A stretch of 64,000 nucleotides of DNA from Ipomoea triloba (lineage: Eukaryota; Streptophyta; Magnoliopsida; Solanales; Convolvulaceae), in contig NC_044922.1 of assembly GCF_003576645.1 (NCBI RefSeq), forward strand, positions 2,163,054 through 2,227,053, written 5' to 3'. The notes under the pieces were generated by a model. The model was not told where the DNA came from, searched no databases, and worked only from the letters and a program-made list of their open reading frames with translations. The position numbers were made by a program, and so were the translations under genes. Shown piece after piece: positions 48,941 through 61,838 of this stretch. How positions within the stretch are numbered: position 1 is the stretch's first letter; every line of letters begins with the position of its first letter.

Positions 48941-50838
48941 TTAGTGGAGTGCAGTTCCTTTCCCCGAATAAGTTTTCGTGGCTTTCTCTCTTCTTTTCTT
49001 CACTTGTTCCTCTTCCACAAGGCATGCATTATATATTGAGCACAAAGAGGGAAATGCAAGAAAGTACAGTTCTAGGGGCAGCTGAAATGCAGATAGCAAC
49101 AATATGATAAGACCAAAGAGGCTAGTATTTTCGTCTCACCTTGTCCTCAAACTTGGTTCCTTCAGCGTTGTTAGTTTCCGATTTAGCATCCTAGTAAGTT
49201 CATAAAAAGGAATCAGAGACATGAAATAGAAATTGTAAATTTTGGTAAATCTTCATTACAACTATGGATTACAGTATATTGACACTGCTAAACTAACAGG
49301 CACAATGCACTAGCAGGCAATACAAATGTAAATCTAAAGCATTATGGTCATTGCACAGATCAGAAGTGATGCACAAAAGAAACCCAATGTATTCTATTCA
49401 TCTTTATTGGATTTGAACATCATCATCATGACATTAATGCATTAAACATTTACAAGTTCTATAGAGCATCTCAATTTAAAGTACATCTTATTCAATTCCA
49501 GAATTGACAGTAGCTTTTAACCAAATCAATTAAACCAAAAATAATGCTAGAAGACAAATTTCCTAAGGAAAGATGCAACAATGTAAATGCAAATTAATAA
49601 CCTCAAGTAGAGCCTCATACCTTTATTTTTTCTCTCAAAGCCTGGGTTAAGGTTGAGATTGTTCCACAAAGTCTGGCTTCTGCAGCTAATGAGTTAACTA
49701 TTTCATTTAAAGATTTTAATTCCTCGCGGAATTCTGGATGGAGAACCAGAGTAGAAAAGTGCTCATCCAGTACCAAACCTAGGCATATAACAATGTCTTC
49801 AACTTTAGGAATCCAATCACAAGCTTTCAACCCCAAAACGGAGGATGCCTCAGGGCAAGAACTCACGGATGGAAACCTCTCATACTTCTGCAACCACTTC
49901 CTCAAGTATCTAACCAAATTCATCATCTCTGAACCATTTAATTTACTGATACAAGCTGCCAATATCACTTCATCATGGTTTCGTGACGATAGCAGATAAT
50001 GCAAACACAACTCAGTTACAGAGAACCCATCATAAGCTATCATGAATAATAGAGAAGCATCCCTCACTAACATCAATCTCTTCCTGAGATTCTTATCCTT
50101 CACCTTTTCAATTGCCAACAGTGCTTGGCCATCACACTCCTTCAACCTTTGAATGGCCAACAATGCTTGGCTTTCCCACTCTTTCCTGACACTAACAATA
50201 CTAGTATAACCATCTCTAGGAAGTGAAAGAAAATACTTCAAAATGCACATAACATCATTAGCTTGAAGATCTGAAAGATGCTTCACACACAAAACAATTA
50301 AGTCTGACCTCTTCTTTTCAATCAAATTACTAACTAAACTCGAAAAGCATGAATGCTCCACAAGCCCATTAACAATCAAACTTTCTAAAACCTCCCAGCA
50401 TTCCACAACAATACAAGCCTCCAACACCAACCCCCTCACATCCCTACCCATGAATAGCCCCGACTTTCCGACTAATTTACCAACATAACTTATATCGGAC
50501 TGATTAATATTATCCCCAGTTCCCAATTTCCCAGCAATGTTCTCAAGATATGAACGGAGAATCTTCAAAAACTCATCTTGCTTAAATGTGTTAGGTTTTC
50601 TGAGTTCCTTTTCCAGTTTTTTGAAGAAACTTTGTCCTAGCTCAATTATTTCACTGTCAGTTTTTGAGATTGTCCACTCGCTAGCTCGTTTAACTAGGAA
50701 GTCATCCTTTGCATCATGGCCTTGGGTTTTTAGTTCGAGCATACCAGGTTCAGGGTTTAGGATGATTGGGTAACTAAGGTCAGGCTCATGCTGGTTTGTC
50801 TCAGCTGAAGCTTTGGTGATTAGTTCCAGTAGAGACAT
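48941..50838 (-). CDS. Conserved helical protein of unknown function
   Basis: The main coding exon is 49621-50864 (minus), followed by 49140-49190 (DAKSETNNAEGTKFEDK). It begins at an acceptor, so the first usable start is probably the ATG at 50838 (MSLLELITKASAE). A 5' non-coding exon is likely at about 52035-52160 (CCCAG|GTATGA donor near 52034). The protein of roughly 420-450 residues is mostly alpha-helical, with Leu-rich helix pairs suggestive of an armadillo/HEAT-like fold. A local duplication is visible: ESQALLAIQRLKECDG next to GQALLAIEKVKDKN. The last exon is uncertain; one candidate ends in a Lys/Arg-rich tail (VKKRREKATKTYSGKG) with a stop at 48941, hinting at nuclear or nucleolar location. 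I do not recognise the family and assign no function. Confidence 0.65.
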
Positions 50839-50864
50839 CAGTCCTGGATAACAAATAGCTGTCA

Positions 50865-52034
50865 CTGCATAAATGAAAATAGCATGTCAGCTTGTAATAC
50901 TATTTTTTTTTTAAAATATACTGAACATAAAAATCTTAAACTAAATAAATTTTCTGTAGGCTTGCAAAAACTACTGTATGTACACAATCACTGGTAATTG
51001 CAAGAAAATCAAAATTGAAAGGATAATAATTATAGGTATTCATTGTAGAAAATTGCAATTAGTCTAATGCATTGACTAAACTTTTTCAGCCAAAGAATAA
51101 GCTAAGCCAAACACCAAACAAAGAAAAGGCTTTTAAAGCTATATAAGAGGTAATAAACCTATTTTCCAAGAAGCTCCAAAGTAAGGTTTCCCTTAAAAAA
51201 CAAAAACAAAAACCTCTCATTCAGTAAGCTTAAGTCTGGGAAAACAACTAAACAAGCACCAACTCAATTCCAAACCATTAAACAACCCAAAAACACCTCT
51301 AAAATCACTTGTACACAACGTGAAATCAAAATACAGAAACAATCCATTCCATCTGTCCAAGCATTTCGAGTTCAAGTTTCTTATACCTAAAATCACTTGT
51401 TACAGTTTCCTGGATATGCTGCACCCTTAACAGGATAATCAAGGTGCATGTAGCTTGAGCTTGGAATGCAAAAAACTACAAAACTTCTTAGCACAAAGTG
51501 CAACAAATCAACAACGCACATGCCGCAAAACAGTTTTCAATAGCGTGATTATGCAAACATAACTAACTAAAAGTAAAGCAAATTCATCATCCAAAAATCT
51601 TCCTGCTGGTTGGAGTAATAACACAATTGAACACTTAATCAAAAGCGCATACATTCACAAAGTGCAACAAATCAACAACGCACAGATAATGCCGCAAAAC
51701 AGTTTTCAATAGCGTGATTATGCAAATATAACTAACTAAAAGTAAACAAATTCATCATCCAAAACTCTTCCTGCTGGTTGGAGTAATAACACAGTTAAAC
51801 ACTTAATCAAAAGCGCATACATTCATAAGTTCCAGAGCATAAAGAAGCAGAAATCGAGATTCCAGAGTGCAGAAGTCGAATTTTTATTCGTAAAACAAAT
51901 AAAGGATGCTGGACTTGCAGCGCGCCTAGAATAATGAAAACTCAAAAAGATGAAAAAGAAGAAGAAATAACGAAGAGTGTTCGACAATCAGAAGAAGACG
52001 AAGAAGAAAAAGGAGATTGAAAGAGAGTTCATAC
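50865..52034 (-). other. Long first intron of the unrecognised gene
   Basis: Intron between the likely 5' non-coding exon (about 52035-52160) and the first coding exon. It contains the 164-bp tandem duplication at 51492-51823; otherwise I see no gene. Confidence 0.5.
51492..51823. repeat. 164-bp tandem duplication
   Basis: Units starting CACAAAGTGCAACAAATCAA at 51492 and 51656 differ by a few substitutions and small indels. They lie in the first intron of the minus-strand unknown gene. The divergence shows a real, older duplication rather than an assembly fault. Confidence 0.85.
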
Positions 52035-52159
52035 CTGGGAGAAAGAAGAGTGCGGAAGTTCTGAGAATGCACGTCCTGAAGTTCGGCTGCTGGAGGAGGA
52101 AGCGCACAAGCGAATTTCCTTCTTTAGCCCTTTTAGCCCTAATCTATACCAGGCTTCTT

Positions 52160-52785
52160 TATTTTATTTTTCTTTCTTTTTTAAATTTTTATATTTTTTT
52201 ATGATTTTTAGTTTTTTTTTTTCTTCCCATGATTTTTTATTATGATTAAATTAATTTATTATGAATATTATATTATAATTTAATAAATGATACTAAAAGA
52301 TAATATATTATGATTAATAAATAATATTGAAAGTAAACACCTATGTATTTTTCTTTTTATAATACATGGAAGAATTTTTTTAGTAAAAAGATAATTAATT
52401 ATTATATTTTTAACACAAATACTTTAGTACTCGGTAACACTTATGGGTGTTACAATGGGTTGAGACCTGCGGGTCAATCCTAACCTGCTCTACGATGGAG
52501 CATGTTAAGGTTAAAGTTATTTTATTTAGGAGGAAGCGGGCCTCGCAAGCTCAAAAAATGAATTTAAAAAATGTTGAGACTCATTATTACATTTAAATAT
52601 TTTTAAAATCATATTATACATTATTGTTGATTGTATTATATATAAATTAATATTGTAGTATTAAAAAACTAGTACATTTATGATTATAATTAAAATATTA
52701 AAATATCATTATCTACCAAATTATAGTACATATAAATTAAATTTTATATATTAAAATATAGAACGTCATGTAATATAAGTATTTT
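52160..52785. other. AT-rich spacer upstream of the LINE
   Basis: Very AT-rich sequence between the putative 5' non-coding exon of the unknown gene and the LINE. A somewhat GC-richer piece at 52430-52560 has no coding signal. No gene seen. Confidence 0.5.
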
Positions 52786-54677
52786 AAAAAACATTATAAG
52801 TTCCTTCTATTCATGGAAGAAGCAATCAAGAATCATACTCAGAATTGATATCAAGAGTACAGTTGAGGTTAGCTGGGTGGAAAAGGAAAACATTATCACT
52901 AGCAGGACGAATGGTTCTCACTCAATCGGTTCTAACAACTATTCCTGGATATACCATGCAGACGACATACCTCCCCCAAGGAGTAATATCACGATTGGAG
53001 AGGCTTTGGAGAGACTTCATATGGGGTGCTGTGGATGGGGAAAGAAAATGCAATCTGACTAACTGGCAGACAGTTCTGCAACCAAAGGAAAGTGGATACG
53101 AAGCCTTGAGCCAACCAATAGGGCCTACCTAGCTAAACTCGGATGGAGATTTCTCAATGATGAGGACAGTTTATGGGTAAAAATCTTGAAAGTCAAATAT
53201 ACCAATGGCAGAACTGATCTGGATTCATGGGAGGCCAAGGCGAGAATGTCCAACGCATGGAAAGGATTGATAAAAGCCGCCCCAATTTTAAAAGAGGGCT
53301 CGAGGAAATATGTGAAAGATGGAAGAGCAACTAAATTCTGGCTTGACAACTGGATTGGACATAGACCTCTTTGCAGAGAAATATTAAGAGATATACCTTC
53401 CACAGAGATGCAGGCGACAGTCTCGGACTACTGGAATTCGGAGACGGGGTGGTTATGGAGCAAGTTCTCGGATTGTTTACCACAAGAAACACTTGATAAG
53501 TTGGCTGCAATTGTCCTCTGCACTGGTGAAAGGAACCAGGATGGCTGGGGATGGGGTATTGAGAATTCCAAGAAATTCTCTATCAATGCTGCATACAAAA
53601 TAGCGACAGCCACAATCCAAGGAAGCGAGGACAAAGCGTGGAAAGCTATTTGGAGTCTGAAAGTACCCAATCGCATTCGAACTTTTCTCTGGCTAGCGAA
53701 ACACATGCCAACAGAGTAAGGAGAGGATTCACAAATGATGCTACTGTGGATATTACAGGGAAGATATGGAACACATTATACGTACATGCCCAATTGCCAA
53801 CCGTGTATGGGAAACACTTTTACCCCATGATCATGAGATGATGAAAAACCAGGATTATAGAAGCTGGCTAAACGCAGGTGTGCAAGGCTTTGAGAATAAG
53901 TCTCACAAACATATGACAAGCATTACTTTTGCAATCGCGACATGGTGGCTATGGAAGTGGCGGAATGATTTTGTATTCACAGATACCATAGTAGAGGTGC
54001 CTGCTAGGACCTATTGGATCAGAGAGCAGGTGAAAGAAATCAATACTGCATTTGCCAGATCTAAGCAACCAGGAGCAGCATTAAGTATGAGGGCATGGAA
54101 ACAGATTGGATGGACCAAACCCCCAGAAGATTGGTATAAAATGAATATAGATGGAAGCTGCAATCTAAGGAATAACTCTGCTGGATGTGGTGGTCTAATT
54201 CGAGATTCCAGAGGTCTATGGATAAGTGGCTACATACACAAAATAGGCAGATGTTCAGCTAGAGGAGCGGAAGCTTGGGCCCTTTTGAAGGGCATCCAAC
54301 TTGTGCAGGCACTTGGTATTAATAAAGTCATAATTGAGACTGACTCAAGGGACATCTGGGAAGGCCTCTGCAATGGTAGGCAAATTGAAAATGCAGTAGA
54401 CAATATCCTTCTTGCATGCAAAACTGGAGCCGCTAATATAAGCGAGTGGAAATTGGAGTGTGTTGGTCGTGAACAAAACAGAGCTGCCGACCTTCTAGCA
54501 TAGAAAGCCGAGGAACTGGACAAAGGAATGAATATCTTGCAATCGCCCCCTGCTGAATTGTTAGAAATCATGGAGGATGACAAAATTGGTGTATCGGCCT
54601 GGCGCCAGTGGTAGCTTACTGTATAGATTACGGGTGCCCCCTTCCAACTGATTAAAAAAAAAAAAAACATTATAAGT
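52786..54677 (+). mobile_element. 5'-truncated LINE with 17-bp target-site duplication
   Basis: The 17-bp sequence AAAAAACATTATAAGTT occurs at 52786-52802 and again at 54661-54677, directly after the element's poly-A end. The body (52803-54660) is the 3' part of a plant L1-type retrotransposon: the tail of the reverse transcriptase, the zinc-binding zf-RVT region and an RNase H domain. The clean duplication plus a 3' A-run is the hallmark of target-primed reverse transcription. The 5' end is lost, as is usual for LINE copies. Confidence 0.92.
52845..54603 (+). pseudogene. LINE reverse transcriptase/RNase H reading frame, broken
   Basis: Three frames carry one protein. 52845-53110 encodes the RT thumb/connection region (QLRLAGWKRKTLSLAGRMVL, TIPGYTMQTTYLPQGV). 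53186-53719 encodes the WLDNWIGHRPL and KAIWSLKVPNRIRTFLWLAK parts typical of zf-RVT. 53720-54603 carries CYCGYY...EHIIRTCPIA and the RNase H domain. The RNase H acidic residues are all visible (NIDGS, GAEAW, ETDSR, NRAAD). Breaks: frameshifts near 53105 and 53710, and a TAG at 54501 within the usual ADLLA-KAEEL tail. The copy cannot make the full protein. In transposon-bearing species such copies are common and their host role, if any, is unknown. Confidence 0.85.
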
Positions 54678-55705
54678 TAGCCTATGTGTCGGCCCACGAG
54701 GTACGCCAACTCTGCCGAATAAATTTGGCTCGTGAGTTTTGTAGGCTGACTCACCTCAATAATTTTTAGCTTGTCACGGGACTTGCATAATAAGACAAGT
54801 TAATCTACATTGACACCTTAATAATATTGACTATTTGAAGCAATTATGTTGATTTTTTTTATTTTTTTTTGAAAACATGTTGAAAATTTTAAATAGTCAT
54901 CACATATCTGAATGAAAGATTGACTCTATGTAAAAAAGTGAATATAAAGTATCTTATATGAAAAAAGAGTTTACCTATTAAGTTAGACCCGCGATACATT
55001 TAAATAGTAACTATGAATTTTTGTTGTGATCTTAAAAAATATATAAATTGACTAATTAGAGAAAGAAATATTGAAAGTAGATTGCTTTCAAATAAAATAT
55101 TGAAAGTAGATTAAATGTAATTTTCTTGTACTAAAATGTTTCAATTTATATAATTGAATGTTGTGTTAGTTATAATGATATTTTCTATCTTATAAGTTAT
55201 AATAAACAAACGTTTTACATATCTTATAGTGACTCTCTTACAAGGTTACTCATTGAGACAATTTTTTAAGTCATCTTCTTTTATTTCAATTAATGTTATA
55301 TTATTTGAAGAACTCACAGTCAGCAATACTTGAATGCATGTATTAAGTAAATATTACTCCGTAAATGTATAATAAGTATGCATATCATATAAAAAATAAG
55401 TCACACAAAAAAAAAATTCTATAGGCTCAACTAATTAAGAAGATATTACCAGATTTAAACTCGGAACAATTACAATGAAGGACATTCACACAATTACAAT
55501 GAAGAACATTCACCAGAGACAGAAGATCATGCATGATACAAATTACAAACAAGATTCATAACATTAAACCTTGGGCTTCAATAAACTTGAAAGGTTACAA
55601 AGTTCTTTAACTTAAGATGACAAGAAACAGAGCCATGTCTACATACTTATTACCCTGGAGAAATATTTTACACTGCAGCTATGAAATATGGAGGGATAAC
55701 AGCAT
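54678..55705. other. Spacer between the LINE and the cathepsin B gene
   Basis: AT-rich sequence with no supportable gene. The last 250 bp or so are the probable 3' untranslated region of the minus-strand cathepsin B gene. Confidence 0.5.
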
Positions 55706-58700
55706 TCAAACTGAGGCAACAAGAGAATCATCATCCCTTAGACCAGATTCAATATCCAAGTTCTTTGTTGATGGCATTCCTGCAGTTACATCTTCTTCAA
55801 TCCCGCACTCGTTTGTTCCTCGGATGATCTTGAAGTACCCGTCCTGCCAAGGACAACAACAGAACATATCTCATAAAGAAGCTCGTTACAACAATAAAAC
55901 ATACCTATATAGTCTCGCTATTAGCTTAAACTTTGAATTAAAGACCAAACACATCTTTCTACTCTTATTTACTTCTGCAACTGCAACTTTTTCATCACTT
56001 TGGGAAGTAAAGATGTGTAATACATACATACATACAGTCCCACTATCGGTTTAAATTTTTAGTTGAGACAGAACACGTATTCAGTTGTTACTTCTGCAAC
56101 TTTTTCACCATTTTGGGTGTGTAAAACATCAAGCAGTAAAGGAGGAGCCTTATTCTGAGAAGTGAATTTATTTGTGTGTGTGTGTGTGTAATAGAGGTTG
56201 AACTTACATCGCCCCAGCTTCTGTTCCACTGATTAGCGAGGAGCTGTAACAAACATTTCAGAAGATAAGATTTTAATGAGAAGTCGAAATTAGGATCTGA
56301 AAGCCACAATTGAAACTTTCTGATATGTATATATATACCCAATAGTCTTCTCCATCCTCAGAAGTTCCCCATCCTATGAGCTTAACAGCATGTCCTCCCA
56401 TTTCACTGCCTGTGACATGCTTGTAGACTCCAGATTTGTAATGTGCAAAATCCTGTGTTCAATCAACATTACACATTGAAACGAGTAGAAATGGACAGTG
56501 GTAATAATCGTAGGGGTAACATTGTAACAAAACAGTGAAAGAGAACGAAAGATGAGCTATTTTGGCCTTCCTAGACCTGATCTGCTGCTCAATATGTTTT
56601 CCAGGATATAATCGTGCTAATAGGGATCAGAACTTTCAATTCCATTAGCATTTACCTCGTAGACAGTAAAGGAGACCTCAGCGGGGCCATTTTTATAAAC
56701 TTCGGCCATGATGCTGTGTTGATCAGAGCTCACTCGGTATGCATTAACGCTAAAATGTTTGGACTCCGACCAAAGCAGATTCTTCTTTACACATTTCTTC
56801 TCGCATGCAGGAGTGGGATATGCTGGCTCACAACCGGGATGGGAACATCCGGTTTGGTCAAAGTAAGGGTCACACTGTAAGAAGAAAGTTGTTTAGTTCT
56901 CGAGCATACACATCTTCCTTGATGGAGGAATGGTTAAGGCAAACGACTTTGATAAAGTTCAAAATTACTCATCAATAGCAATTGATAATAGCGAGTTATT
57001 ACATGGTACAAAAGCACAGGGTATTTAGTATTTACCTCTGATGTAACAACACCAGTACGCTTAAAGTATTGCCAAGCCGCTATAGGATAACCACCATCAC
57101 AACCTTCACCGCACAAAAAGCCACAGCAGGCTAAGAGGTCATTGACAGATAGAGTCACGTTCTGCATTAAATACATTTTGATTTTGAAAGTCATTATCAT
57201 CGTGATTTAAATGAAAACCAGCAAGTTTTTGAGAGCTGAAATGAACTTACTGTCCCATAATGAATGCAAAACCGGTCAGTTAATGACTCAACTGCGCCAA
57301 AAGCCCAGCAAGAACCGCAGTGTCCCTGATCTATAAGGTCGAACAGATCAAATGCTAAGAATTAGTGTCTTTTCTGAAAGATAACAATTCAATAGGTCCA
57401 ACCAAGAAACTGACCAAGAATATCTGCAATGGAGAGACACTGAGGCCAAGCAGTCCGTGCATCAAAAGTTTTGGGTAATTCTATTTCTTTAGAATGTGTA
57501 ACTACAGGAGTCCTCTTCAATAGAGATTTGGGTGCCTTTTTAACTCCAAGGAGACGCTTAAATTGGCTAACCTGTAAACCGGGGGGACACATTACATGAT
57601 AGGGCAAGAGACTATGACATAAGGGGGGGAAATGAACTTATGTAGGCCAAAAATAAGTAAACAGCATCGAGCAATGTAGGAAACTAACAGTGAAGTCTGA
57701 GAATCGAGGGTTCATGTCAGCTTTCCATCCTGCTTCTGGATTTTCATTAACAGTCTTAACGATTTCATCCTGCAGAATAATTTCCATAAAAATCTCTCAA
57801 TTCGTACAGTCTGAATAAGGAATCAGTTTGGCTGTTACTTCTTCTCAGACACGAGCATACCTGAAGGATCTTCGGGTCAACTTCAGTCTGTGTTACTGGC
57901 TTCACTGCTACAACCTGAGTCCACCACGCCCATAATCAGAATGTTAAATGTATAATCAAGTGCAGATCTTATATAAATTCAGTTTATATGTGTCAAAGGG
58001 AACTGCTTTTACTTCACATAACATTTATTGCAAAAATATATATATAATAGTTTAGTGCACATCAGGCTAAACAAGGGCAGGAAGTAAAATTCTGCTTCTG
58101 TAAACTTGAAATTTAAACCATTGGGGCAAATTTTTCATAACTCTCAAACCCCACTGGATACTGAGATTAAAGATCATACTTTTATTACATGTTTCACATG
58201 TTGGAAGACATTATTTTTTAGTGACCAGGAAAAGTACGAGGACGTGCACTAGTGACCTTAGTTAGGAAAGGACTCCAATGAGGTAAACCAATTTAGATTA
58301 TTCATAACTAATCGACTCAAAATATGAAGGTCAATAAGTTATTAATCTTATTGCCTGAGCAACTTGGTTGGGATTCTTTCTTGAAAACATGACTGACACG
58401 ACCTGTTTACATTACTTAAGCCAGGAATCTGTAATCATAAGCTCTGTGCCATTAGCAAATATCAACAATTTTTCTTGCAAATAGGCCTATCATCACCCAC
58501 TTTACATTATTTAATCCATGAATCTGTAATCATAAGCTGTTAACTTTAGGCCTTTAGCAAACAGGACTTGTATGGTAAGCACTAAGCAGTATACTCAATT
58601 ACTCATTTATGAAACCTGCTTTATATGAAACAACCCATATTCCAAATCAGACTATGAATCAAATGGAAAATTGAGAGGAACTGTAATCAAAGCCATTAGG

Positions 58701-59079
58701 GCCAATCCCTAAGCTATTTACTTAATAACCACAAAGTTACTAATTTAACTAGAATGGAGCAGCCTATTAACTTTTTAATTTGAAACAATCAGCTAGGAGT
58801 AACCTAGATTGATCTTTGTGGTCCTTTGTAGGGTCACACTCTGCACAAATTTGAGTTAGTAATAGCTAAGAATTTACTCGTCACTAAAAAAGACCATCAA
58901 ACCGAAACTGAAATTTGAGTTAGTAATAGCTAAGAATTATCATCAAAGAAAGCATTTTTAACTAGAGATCTGCAGAAAATACGGGAGTTCAGCCATGGAG
59001 TAAGAGAAAAGAAAGCACAGACCTGCAAGATAAGCAAGGAGATGGCTCCGATGAGCACAAAGGTCTTGATCGTCTCCAT
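55706..59079 (-). CDS. Cathepsin B-like cysteine protease
   Basis: Ten exons on the minus strand: 59023-59079, 57861-57914, 57689-57769, 57415-57571, 57251-57330, 57036-57161, 56656-56874, 56339-56452, 56208-56243 and 55706-55843. They total 1062 bp (353 residues), in frame. The ATG at 59079 opens a signal peptide ([19 protein letters not shown]). A propeptide follows ([20 protein letters not shown]), then the mature papain-fold enzyme from about [10 protein letters not shown]. Catalytic Cys is in [10 protein letters not shown], His in [10 protein letters not shown] and Asn in ANQWNRSWG. Cys-rich motifs [14 protein letters not shown] and [11 protein letters not shown] mark the cathepsin B family with its occluding-loop region, although plant enzymes lack part of the animal loop. 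Plant homologues act in the vacuole, apoplast or ER-derived bodies in programmed cell death, senescence and defence. All catalytic residues are present, so it should be active. Confidence 0.93.
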
Positions 59080-59300
59080 TTTTTTCTTTCTTGTTTCTTA
59101 GCTGATTATTCAAGCCGGGCAATGTTTTGGTCAATATTTATACATGAATTGGGCAGTCTGGGGATTCGTAAAGTGGCACCCATTCCTAGGACGACAGGTG
59201 GCGGACTATGACAGGGTTGGATCCCACGGTTCCGGATCTGACGGCCATGAGCCGATTAACGTCGCAACTTTGCTTGCTCCATACTCTGAATTTCAGAAAT
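59080..59300 (-). promoter_or_regulatory. Promoter region of the cathepsin B gene
   Basis: TATAAATA on the minus strand at 59135-59142 lies about 56 bp upstream of the ATG, implying a short 5' untranslated region. No other element can be called with confidence. Confidence 0.5.
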
Positions 59301-61123
59301 AATATCTGAATATCTCCATGTCAGTTCAAAAGAATAAAAAAAATATCTATCTTGAAATGAGTAATCCAATACTCGAGTATCCATAATAATGAAGTTTTTT
59401 TTTCTAAATAATTTTTGATAAGTTTTTATAGATGTAATTAGATAAAAAAAAATCAGAGGAAGGGGCAAAAAAAGAAAAATGAATTGTCAGCAAAAAATAA
59501 AAATTTAAACGCGTCCCGCTAGCGCGTGTAGTGCACTCACTCGAAGCCATGTACACTCTCTCTCTTTTTTGTGGGGCCCACTCAACGGGATAAAAAAATC
59601 GCATCCTCCTACAACAACCTTACATACTCTCTCCTTTTCATATATATGTAACAACCTTACATACTCTCTCCTTTTCATATCTATCTTTCGTGGTGACAAA
59701 ATATTTCTCAAAAATCATGATAAACGCACTATTGGAAAAGTCCTAAGACTCTCCTATTTAAATGTTATGTATTTAATTTTAAGAGAAAATTTTACTTAAA
59801 ATGTTAATGAGTTTCAAAATTGTCAATTTAGTATTATAATTATTTAATTTTGAGAAAATGGTCAAATAGACTCTCAATCTTTAGACCAAAGTACAATTAG
59901 GCCCTTAATTAAGGCTACCCCATATGAATATTTGTGAGGCATTACTCAAAACTGTAATTTCATTGGATTGAACTAAAGTTATAACCATTGTTTTTTTTAC
60001 TCTATTATAATTTAATTAATATATATTTTCATGTGACTAATAAATAAAAGATTGTAAAGCAGATTTCATATGGTGAAATGGAACTTAGGTGGAAATAAGA
60101 TGTGTTAATAGAAAGAGGGAAAGAATTAGCTGGAAATAAGATGTGTTAAAATGAACTTATATGTCTATAGTCACAATATACATGCTCATTTGGTTCACGA
60201 TAATTTAGTAACACAATTTTTAGCATATTTTATGCAATAATGACTCATTTATTTTCTTTCTCTCCCTCTTTTATAGTGAAATGGAAGAAAATAAATTAAT
60301 TTTTATAAAGATATATGTCATTGAGAGTTAATAAGATCCTCAAAATTTTGTTGCTTTACATGCACCATTTAGAGGGGGCATTAAACATGTGAAGAGCAAG
60401 CGGGAAAAAAAAAAAAGAAATGATCATTTGTCACCTAATTGATGGAACAAAGTTACTCAACTGATTAACTTATTAATGCAATTTTATCAATATCAATTTA
60501 TTCTGACTAATACAAAGCTCGAGAATGACTCATTCAATATTCATTTATTCTTTTTTTTCTTTTGTCAAGTCATAAATTTTTAAGTTAAAATTTACACACT
60601 ATAATTAGTCATGTTTGTGCCAAATAAAACATTAAAAATAATAAAAATTAATTACATAATAAAGACCCACGCCATCACATGTAAAATGACTAATTATTAT
60701 ATTTACCCCAAAGAAACGTTGTATACACTAATTTTGCCAACAAGTTACATTAAATATGCATAAGAAACACTAAATTTTCGGATCTTCGTAGTCCTCGAAT
60801 AACAATCCTTTCACTCCAACTACTACATGTTAGTGAGACAGTTTTGGAAGTTGTAATTGCAGAGTTGGAGTTTCCCAAAATATACTCCATTGCATATGAA
60901 TCAGGATCTCTAATAATCATGTACCAAAATAGACAGAAGATTCATGCAGTGGGTTTAGGTTGACACCAAGTGGTTGGTTTTATACAATGGCACGTAATTA
61001 GAACCAAGCTTGTAGGATTGTCCAACAAACCGGCACCGCAAAAGCAACGACTCTTGCTGGATAGCCTCGGTTGAGTGCACGCAATTGATAGTCCAATATA
61101 AATATAATTATATTCGCACGGAT
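59301..61123. other. AT-rich intergenic DNA
   Basis: No gene is seen. Short homologous stretches such as the repeated CCTTACATACTCTCTCCTTT at about 59620 and 59653 (33 bp apart) are local duplications. Open frames here are short and compositionally random. Confidence 0.5.
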
Positions 61124-61838
61124 TTAACTCAATGGTTCAGTAAATAGTATTTAGGAGAAGCGATTAAAGTTTAAACTTCAACAAGGACAATGTGAAAATT
61201 ATGTTTAGAGTGAACAAATTTCTTATACGAATTGGTACTTGAACCTATCAAACTATGGTATAAGGGCCTCACTTACTTGGTTACTCATTTCGGACCAGTG
61301 ATGTCCAATGTTGTTTCGTATTCTGATGGAAAATTGTTGTTGGCAGAGTTGGCATGATGAAGTAACATGTACATGATGACAAGTATCTAAATCAGTAACA
61401 CTTTATTTAAACTTTTTGATTAACAAACTTGTGATTTAAGTTGTTTCTTTTTTAAGATGTATTTTTAAATTTAAACAAAAATAAAATTAACTCAATGGTT
61501 CAGTAAACAGTATTTAGGAAAAGCGATTAAGGTTCAAACTTCAACAGCGACAATGTGAAAATTATATTTAGAGTGAACAAATTCCTTGTACGCATCGGTA
61601 CTTGAACTTGTCAGACTAGGGTATGAGGGTCTCACTTACTTGATTATTCATTTCGGAACAGTGATGTCCAATGTTGTTTCTTATTCTGATGGAAAATTGT
61701 AGTTGGCACGATGAAGTAACATGTACATGACAAATATCTAAATTAGTAACACTTTATTTAAACTTTTTGATTAACAAACTTGTGATTTAAGTTGTTTCTT
61801 TTTTAAGATGTATTTTTAAATTTAAACAAAAATAAAAT
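61124..61838. repeat. 363-bp tandem duplication containing a SINE-like segment
   Basis: Units start TTAACTCAATGGTTCAGTAA at 61124 and 61487 and share most of their length, ending ATGTATTTTTAAATTTAAAC. They differ by scattered substitutions and small deletions. The first 60 bp match in reverse the SINE-like repeat at 4190-4250. No coding potential. Confidence 0.8.

Noticed and set aside
55617..56054. Plus-strand 145-codon frame over the end of the cathepsin B gene
   Set aside because: It crosses the last exon and intron of the well-supported minus-strand gene and has no recognisable protein features.
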